A DNA stretch of 64,000 nucleotides from the NCBI RefSeq assembly GCF_000714815.1, contig NZ_JMIH01000023.1:310001-374000 (forward strand), written 5' to 3'. The translations under genes and the position numbers were made by a program. A model generated the notes under the pieces. It was given only the letters and a program-made list of their open reading frames with translations, searched no databases and was not told the origin of the DNA. Numbering within the stretch: position 1 is the stretch's first letter; every line of letters starts with the position of its first letter. Of the stretch, positions 58,604-64,000 are shown in pieces. This DNA is from Anditalea andensis. GTDB lineage: Bacteria; Bacteroidota; Bacteroidia; Cytophagales; Cyclobacteriaceae.

Positions 58604-59262
58604 ACAGCATAGTAGATCAATCAAATAAACAGCCATTCGTTAATATCGTCATACTGGAGCCAGATATGGAACTACGAACCCAATTTATCAGGCGGTATAG
58701 CCATATGAGACAAGGCATAAAGGTATGTTTCTGCGCGTCAATCGTAGCTGAATTTCTAAGTCGATACCAACCAGGAGAGGCTGATCTGCTTATCCTGTCC
58801 ATTTATAATCATGGAATCAATGGGATAGAGATCCTTGAGGAAATCAGAAACGGTGATAATGACGTAAAGATATTGGCTACTTCCGAGTGGTACCAACCAT
58901 GGCTCGTAAATCATCTGACTCAAATGGGTGTTGAAGGCTATTGCCAAAATACGGTTGATGAAATGATTCGGGCCGTGGAATCGTTGGAGCGGAAATGCCA
59001 CTATTATTGGGATGGTGATCAAGACAAAAAAAAATCCAGCAACAAAGCACAAAAAATTTCCCAATTGTCGACAATGGAAATAAAAATTATAGAGTTAACT
59101 TCCAAGGGGTTGAAAAATAAAGAAATAGCAGCGGAATTATCGATCAGTAAACGAACTGTGGATACCTACATCGGAAGAATTCTCTTGAAGCTAGGGCTAA
59201 AAAGAAAATCGCGCCTTCTTGACGTTGCTTCTAAATTAGGGCTTCATAAAAAAAACGATTAA
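58600..59262 (+). CDS. LuxR/NarL-type regulator with degenerate receiver
   Basis: A 220-residue protein with a receiver-like domain and a C-terminal LuxR helix-turn-helix (LSTMEIKIIELTSKGLKNKEIA... VDTYIGRILLKLGL, about residues 152-205). The expected phospho-Asp is Ser67 in LLILSIYNHGINGIE, and the conserved Lys is replaced by Gln in GYCQNT, so phosphorylation control is unlikely. It overlaps the HlyD-like gene by 4 bases (ATGA) and is the last gene of the cassette. It may sense the peptide or another ligand. Confidence 0.8.
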   Translation: MNSIVDQSNKQPFVNIVILEPDMELRTQFIRRYSHMRQGIKVCFCASIVAEFLSRYQPGEADLLILSIYNHGINGIEILEEIRNGDNDVKILATSEWYQPWLVNHLTQMGVEGYCQNTVDEMIRAVESLERKCHYYWDGDQDKKKSSNKAQKISQLSTMEIKIIELTSKGLKNKEIAAELSISKRTVDTYIGRILLKLGLKRKSRLLDVASKLGLHKKND

Positions 59263-59460
59263 AAACTAGGGAAGAAAAAAACAGGGAGACTATAACAACT
59301 TTTCACAATAAGATTTTTTAGAATTTAATTGTTTCTGATATAGCTTCATCTGTTAAACCGGGCATAGGGGCAATATATTCGATTCGCTTAACTTCTGCAC
59401 CGTTGCCCATAATCCAGATTGTTGGTTTGATCGGTTCAAATGATTGGTCGTTTTCACCCC

Positions 59461-59896
59461 CGTTACCTAGAATCAGTAATTTTGAAAGTATTGGAACCAT
59501 TCATCTTAGAATTGGGAAAAGGTTTTGCCTTTGTTGAACGTCAAGAAAGAATGATCTTGGAAAGGGTTTTTATCTGGATCTTCTTTTCTATCATAGAAAG
59601 TTAACAATTGGCGGCTATTGAGTTGAGGCATGGGGAAATTTAAAGCGGCATATAAAGGACAAATGGAGCTATATTTGAAATGGCTCCAGAAGAATGAAAT
59701 GCAATCAGGTGAAAAAAAACCAATAGGTTTTATTCTTTGTGCAGAAAAGAAGCATGAATAAATTGAACTGCTTCAAATGGGAAAATATGGAATAATGGTA
59801 GCTAATTACATGACCAAATTGCCCCCTAAAAAGGAGTTGGAGGCGAAACTTCATCAAACTTTAATAGAAGCAAGAGCTCGTACTGATAATAAATAA
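59461..59896 (+). pseudogene. Remnant of a DUF1016 (YhcG-like) nuclease gene
   Basis: About 140 codons of the C-terminal PDDEXK-type domain can be read in pieces. The first is ILELGKGFAFVERQERM from 59503, the second FYLDLLFYHRKL, the third LAAIELRHG (with the E-x-K-type nuclease core region altered), and the fourth KFKAAYKGQMELYLKWL onward from 59636. At least three frame changes separate them, and an in-frame TAA lies at 59759-59761. The N-terminal half is missing; the preceding gene ends at 59262. Intact members are about 330-370 residues and occur in accessory and defence regions. Confidence 0.8.
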
Positions 59897-60022
59897 TTTT
59901 CTATTAAGAAAATTGGTTGCTGTTTTATAGAGCAAAATTACTCAGGGTATAAAAACGATTTCCCTGCCTTTGTTATTAGCATTAGAAAGGTTTCTCCCTA
60001 TTTTCTACATTGTTCTTAATTT

Positions 60023-60895
60023 TTAATTGTAAAGCAATAACAGCCATGGAATTAAAAATGTGGCTTCCAGGGCACTCCTGATTTTTATATTACCCGATCT
60101 ATTCTCCAATATAACCTGGGAGTGGAATATACAAATGATAAGCAGAAGGGATATATATATATAATAATAGGATAACAGTATCCAGAAGAGGAAAAATAAA
60201 TATATCAATGTAATAATCATTAGCCAAAACAACAGCTTTTCTACCCTCTTTTCCCCTAAGGTAGTGACAATAGAACGAAATCCATCCACTCTATCAGTAT
60301 CTGAATCCATCAATGACAGTATTAAGAGGTTCATCCATGCAATCCCAAAAAATGCTATACCTAGATACCAGAACCCTCGATGGATGGATTCTTCCATATG
60401 CATCAGATAAGGGACCATCATGATACCTATGGTGTAAAAAAGTGCGGTATTAAATTCTTTTAAAAATGACAACTTTTTAAAAAAATATTTAAGTAAGATG
60501 AGGTTGGCCAATATCAATACTCCCAATACCAAGGCGGAGATGGATATCAAGGAGATATGCAATAAATAGAATCCCAGACCTAAGCCAGTGATCACAACTA
60601 CTATTAATACCCATCTTAGCAGCGTACTGTGATCTTGATGGATCCGGTGACGTTCAGTAGAAGCAATGCCCTTTACTTGATAGGCATCAAGCAAATGATC
60701 TAAAGTATATATACTCCATACAGCCATAGCCATCAAAAGATAAAAAAGCCAATGCAGATTTAGATCAAGTACATGTGCAAAGAAATACAGTCCAGCACAA
60801 GCTCCCAAAGCTACATCGATAGACAGCCATTGAATATATCTGTAGAGTTGAGTTCCTATAGTTAAAGCCATTGGAGTAAAGATAAGGTCAACCAT
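60023..60895 (-). CDS. UbiA-like prenyltransferase family membrane protein
   Basis: A 290-residue protein with eight or nine predicted transmembrane helices. Two Asp-containing loops recall the UbiA superfamily: YTLDHLLDA near residue 65 and DSDTDRVDGFRSI near residue 198. The family transfers prenyl groups to aromatic or other acceptors, but the acceptor here is not evident. An alternative start is the ATG at 60871. It is divergent from the SGNH hydrolase gene. Confidence 0.65.
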   Translation of the reverse strand: MVDLIFTPMALTIGTQLYRYIQWLSIDVALGACAGLYFFAHVLDLNLHWLFYLLMAMAVWSIYTLDHLLDAYQVKGIASTERHRIHQDHSTLLRWVLIVVVITGLGLGFYLLHISLISISALVLGVLILANLILLKYFFKKLSFLKEFNTALFYTIGIMMVPYLMHMEESIHRGFWYLGIAFFGIAWMNLLILSLMDSDTDRVDGFRSIVTTLGEKRVEKLLFWLMIITLIYLFFLFWILLSYYYIYISLLLIICIFHSQVILENRSGNIKIRSALEATFLIPWLLLLYN

Positions 60896-60986
60896 AAATA
60901 AATCACAATGATTACTTCATTAGAATAATTATTTGCAGTAATTGAACATGAAAAATTATTAACTTGCTTTAAAAAGACAAGAACCC

Positions 60987-61637
60987 ATGAAAAAAATATT
61001 TGCCCTTTGTTCACTTCTATTTTTATTTGCAGCACACACAGAAGCCCAATCCACAACGGATATCATCAAAATAGCAGCCGTAGGCAACAGCATCACCGAA
61101 GGGCCAGGACGGGAAAACCCCGATAGCTATCCCCTGATCATGCAGGAATTACTTGGTGAGGATTATGAAGTAAAAAACTATGGTATCGGCGGAAGAACTC
61201 TCCTAAAAAAAGGGGATTTGCCATATTGGAATGAACCCCAATTTAAGGAAGTATTAGCTTATGCGCCTGATATCCTTATAATCAAACTGGGAACAAATGA
61301 TTCCAAACCCCAAAATTGGAAACACAAAAAAGACTTTGAAAACGACTATATTGAACTGATCAATACTTTTAAATCATCTATGCCCGATAATGGTAAAGTT
61401 TATATTTGTATACCTGTGCCTGTTATGGAAGACAACTGGGGAATAAATGAACACACGATGAGAGAAGAAATGGCTCCTATGTTACAAAGAGTGGCGGATA
61501 AAACAGGTTCAAAAATCATTGACCTACATTATCCACTTAAAGAAAGGAATGATCTTTTTCCTGATGGTGTCCACCCAAACAAAGAAGGACTAAGCATAAT
61601 GGCCGGAGTAATTGCACAAGAGATTAAAGGGGAATAA
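60987..61637 (+). CDS. Exported SGNH/GDSL hydrolase
   Basis: A 216-residue protein with a signal peptide (MKKIFALCSLLFLFAAHTEA). The SGNH blocks are present: Ser35 in AVGNSITEG, Gly in YGIGGRT, Asn104 in LGTNDS, and Asp193/His196 in FPDGVHPN. Such enzymes are esterases or lipases, some acting on sialic acid or polysaccharide acetyl groups; the substrate is unknown. It ends upstream of a bidirectional terminator shared with atpG. Confidence 0.88.
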   Translation: MKKIFALCSLLFLFAAHTEAQSTTDIIKIAAVGNSITEGPGRENPDSYPLIMQELLGEDYEVKNYGIGGRTLLKKGDLPYWNEPQFKEVLAYAPDILIIKLGTNDSKPQNWKHKKDFENDYIELINTFKSSMPDNGKVYICIPVPVMEDNWGINEHTMREEMAPMLQRVADKTGSKIIDLHYPLKERNDLFPDGVHPNKEGLSIMAGVIAQEIKGE

Positions 61638-61746
61638 GGCAGGACCTCCAAATACTGATCTAAAAAGTTAGCAGTTAAATATCCGATATGGCCGATGAAG
61701 ATATCGAATTTTACTTTTATACGAATATCTTGATACTGAATATTAA

Positions 61747-61781
61747 AAAAAGCCCTTAACATTTCTGCTAAGGGCTTTTTT
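61747..61781. terminator. Bidirectional terminator between the SGNH gene and atpG
   Basis: AAAAGCCCTTA at 61748-61758 pairs with TAAGGGCTTTT at 61769-61779 around a 10-base loop, with A and T runs outside. It lies between convergent stop codons. Confidence 0.85.
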
Positions 61782-61799
61782 ATTTATATCTATTTAATT

Positions 61800-62678
61800 T
61801 TAATTGCCGCCAAGTGCTTCTGCACCTGCCACAATTTCAAGGATTTCATTAGTGATGGCAGCCTGACGGGAGCGGTTGTACATTAACCTTAACTCTTTCA
61901 GAAGTTCGCCCGCATTCTCAGTGGCCTTATCCATAGCTGTCATACGGGCACCATGTTCAGAAGCATTGCTTTCCAATAAAGCTTTATAAAACTGGATTTT
62001 CAATGCCGTCGGAACTAATTCTTCTATGATATATTCACGGGATGGCTCTAATAAATATTCTACTTCTGCAGTTTTAACAGGTGCATTTTCATCTATGATA
62101 GATTCCATAGGAAGAAATTGTTCCGCCCTCACGATCTGCGTAGCTACATTTTTAAATTCATTGAATACCAAAATCACCTGATCAAATTCTCCTTTTACAA
62201 ATCCTTCCATTGCTCTTTCTGCAGCAGTGGTAGCATTGGTAAAGCTAAGGTCCTGAAAAATGGTAGAATACTGAGAAATCATCGGAAAATTTCTTTTCTT
62301 ATAAGCCTCAAAAGCCTTTTTACCGATAGGCATTACCGTCACATTTTCCCCGGCAAACTGCGTATTGATCGTTGCCATGGTTGCCTTCACAATGTTGGTG
62401 TTAAAAGCCCCGCATAAACCTTTATCAGAAGTTACCGGAATGATTAGAATATTTTTGACTTCACGCTTTTCAGCATAAATTAGGTCTGCATTAGCTTCAC
62501 TTGCTGCAGCCACATCATTAAGAATGGCAGTAAGTTTCTGGGAATAAGGACGCATCTGGATAATTTTATCCTGGGCCCTTCTCAGTTTAGCTGCAGACAC
62601 CATTTTCATGGCTTTAGTTATCTGCTGAGTAGATACTACTGAATTAATCCTTTCTTTTACTTCCTTTAAGTTAGCCAT
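61800..62678 (-). CDS. atpG: F1 ATP synthase gamma subunit
   Basis: A 292-residue central-stalk subunit. It starts MANLKEVKERINSVVSTQQI and continues TKAMKMVSAAKLRRAQ, the classic N-terminal helix, and ends in the conserved C-terminal helix ELRLMYNRSRQAAITNEILEIV. The Rossmann-like middle domain (NILIIPVTSDKGLCGAFN) is present. It follows atpA in the usual order, separated by a perfect hairpin. Confidence 0.97.
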   Translation of the reverse strand: MANLKEVKERINSVVSTQQITKAMKMVSAAKLRRAQDKIIQMRPYSQKLTAILNDVAAASEANADLIYAEKREVKNILIIPVTSDKGLCGAFNTNIVKATMATINTQFAGENVTVMPIGKKAFEAYKKRNFPMISQYSTIFQDLSFTNATTAAERAMEGFVKGEFDQVILVFNEFKNVATQIVRAEQFLPMESIIDENAPVKTAEVEYLLEPSREYIIEELVPTALKIQFYKALLESNASEHGARMTAMDKATENAGELLKELRLMYNRSRQAAITNEILEIVAGAEALGGN

Positions 62679-62700
62679 ATGACTGATAGGTATATCTAAA

Positions 62701-62722
62701 GCCTCCTACTTACATAGGAGGC
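62701..62722 (-). promoter_or_regulatory. Intercistronic hairpin between atpA and atpG
   Basis: GCCTCCTA at 62701-62708 pairs perfectly with TAGGAGGC at 62715-62722 around a 6-base loop. It lies in the 56 bases between atpA and atpG. The T run after it on the minus strand is short (TTTAGATAT), so it could be a partial terminator or RNA-processing hairpin that lowers atpG relative to atpA. Confidence 0.6.
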
Positions 62723-62734
62723 ATTTTCAACTTA

Positions 62735-64000
62735 TTATTTAGCGTATTTTGGAGTAAGCTCGCCGGCGGCTTTTTTAAGGATCTCACCTGCTCCGTCCAG
62801 ATCCCCTTTCTTGATCTTGGTCAAGGCATCAGGGTACTGAGATGTCAATAAAGTGTAAAATTCCTTTTCAAACTGGCGGGCTTTATCTACCGGTACTTTA
62901 TCCATTAACCCTTTGGTAGAGGCATAAATTATAGCTACCTGAAGTTCTACAGCCACAGGAGAATACTGAGGCTGCTTCAAGATTTCCTGGTTTCTTCTAC
63001 CTCTTTCGATGGTTCTTCTGGTGGTAGCATCGAGGTCTGAACCAAATTTAGAGAAAGCTTCCAATTCACGGAACTGAGCCTGGTCAAGCTTTAACGTACC
63101 GGCTACTTTTTTCATTGCTTTGATCTGCGCATTCCCTCCTACTCTCGATACAGAGATACCTACGTTAATGGCAGGACGTATACCGGCGTTAAAAAGGTTG
63201 GTTTCCAAGAATATCTGACCATCTGTAATTGAAATTACGTTGGTAGGGATATAGGCAGAAACATCACCAGCCTGAGTTTCTATGATCGGCAATGCGGTCA
63301 GTGACCCTCCTCCTTTAACCAATGGTTTTAGAGAATCTGGAAGATCATTCATTTCACTGGCTATCTTATCAGAAGAATTGATTTTTGCAGCTCTCTCCAA
63401 TAATCTAGAATGAAGATAGAATACATCGCCTGGATAAGCTTCACGTCCTGGAGGCCTTCTAAGCAGCAATGACACCTCACGGTAGGCTACCGCCTGTTTT
63501 GAAAGATCATCAAACACTACAAGTGCTGGACGACCTGTATCTCTAAAAAATTCACCGATAGCCGCACCTGTAAAAGGAGCAAAGAACTGCATCGGAGCCG
63601 GATCAGCAGCTGAAGCAGATACTACTACTGAATATGGTAAAGCACCACCTTTTTCAAGTGCTGCTACTATACCCGCTACTGTAGATGCCTTCTGACCGAT
63701 AGCTACGTAGATACAGAAAACAGGCTCTCCTCTTTCGTAAAATTCCTTTTGGTTTATAATCGCATCAATCGCTACTGCTGTCTTACCAGTCTGACGGTCT
63801 CCAATAATCAGTTCTCGTTGACCTCTACCGATAGGGATCATGGCATCGATAGATTTCACACCTGTCTGCAGAGGTTCGGTTACCGGCTGACGATAGATCA
63901 CACCTGGAGCTTTACGTTCCAATGGCATTTCATACAAAGGACCAGCTAATGGACCCTTTCCGTCTATAGGTTTACCCAGTGTATCTACTACTCTTCCCAG
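62735..64000 (-). CDS. atpA: F1 ATP synthase alpha subunit, 5' end missing
   Basis: The frame is open to the end of the window, so only the C-terminal 421 codons are present, beginning [22 protein letters not shown]. The P-loop is [14 protein letters not shown], and the ADP-binding and catalytic-interface segments [19 protein letters not shown] and [21 protein letters not shown] are intact, as is the alpha-subunit ending. It is followed by atpG on the same strand. Confidence 0.97.
   Translation of the reverse strand: MGRVVDTLGKPIDGKGPLAGPLYEMPLERKAPGVIYRQPVTEPLQTGVKSIDAMIPIGRGQRELIIGDRQTGKTAVAIDAIINQKEFYERGEPVFCIYVAIGQKASTVAGIVAALEKGGALPYSVVVSASAADPAPMQFFAPFTGAAIGEFFRDTGRPALVVFDDLSKQAVAYREVSLLLRRPPGREAYPGDVFYLHSRLLERAAKINSSDKIASEMNDLPDSLKPLVKGGGSLTALPIIETQAGDVSAYIPTNVISITDGQIFLETNLFNAGIRPAINVGISVSRVGGNAQIKAMKKVAGTLKLDQAQFRELEAFSKFGSDLDATTRRTIERGRRNQEILKQPQYSPVAVELQVAIIYASTKGLMDKVPVDKARQFEKEFYTLLTSQYPDALTKIKKGDLDGAGEILKKAAGELTPKYAK

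Noticed and set aside
59318-59500. A 60-codon minus-strand frame after the last regulator gene
   Set aside because: It is partly antisense to the DUF1016 remnant and shows no family signal, signal peptide or supportive context.

Overview
The window looks like a chromosomal segment of a Bacteroidota bacterium, most likely a Cytophagales relative; that placement is inference. Three things point there: promoter-like TAnnTTTG elements with almost no Shine-Dalgarno sites, a Rho factor with a long Lys/Glu-rich insert, and an rpsU gene that is the exception in carrying a strong Shine-Dalgarno. The xerC-hpf neighbourhood of rpsU and the many short lipoproteins with Bacteroidota-like lipoboxes fit the same picture.

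Region 1-46.5 kb is AT-rich core chromosome. It holds the 3' end of an acyl-ACP desaturase gene, pirin, glutaminase, recQ, a propeller lipoprotein, rho, serS, a prolyl oligopeptidase and the rimP-nusA-infB operon. Next come cysS overlapped by a glutaminyl-cyclase-like M28 lipoprotein, galE, an acyl-CoA dehydrogenase, rpsU-xerC-hpf, two glycosyltransferases, a cation/proton antiporter, a chrA/2OG-oxygenase pair, recO-tdk-ferredoxin and the mreBCD-mrdA-rodA cell-shape operon. purM, a ceramidase-like enzyme and a glutaryl-CoA-dehydrogenase-like enzyme complete it.

Region 46.6-59.9 kb is accessory DNA. An IS1634-type element with clear inverted repeats interrupts a TIG-domain gene at the left. 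A 5'-truncated, frameshifted DUF1016 (YhcG-like) nuclease gene lies at the right. Between them is a compact peptide natural product (RiPP) cassette that looks less AT-rich by eye. It contains a 65-residue precursor with a double-glycine leader and a three-cysteine core, a radical SAM/SPASM maturase with an N-terminal recognition-like domain, a C39-peptidase ABC exporter, a drastically shortened HlyD-like protein, and a LuxR-type regulator. These run on the plus strand, with the last four genes overlapping or nearly touching. Upstream are an outer-membrane beta-barrel protein and, divergently, a second LuxR-type regulator followed by a ChaN/TraB-like lipoprotein. Both regulators lack the phospho-accepting aspartate of the receiver domain. 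The likely flow is: the maturase binds the leader and modifies the Cys-containing core, the C39 domain cuts after Gly-Gly, and the ABC protein exports the product. The export route past the inner membrane is unclear because the adaptor lacks the coiled-coil hairpin that normally reaches a TolC-type channel.

Region 60-64 kb returns to core: a UbiA-like membrane protein, an SGNH hydrolase, and atpG plus the start-less part of atpA, with an intercistronic hairpin between the two ATP synthase genes. I saw no tRNA, rRNA, CRISPR array or replication origin in the window.
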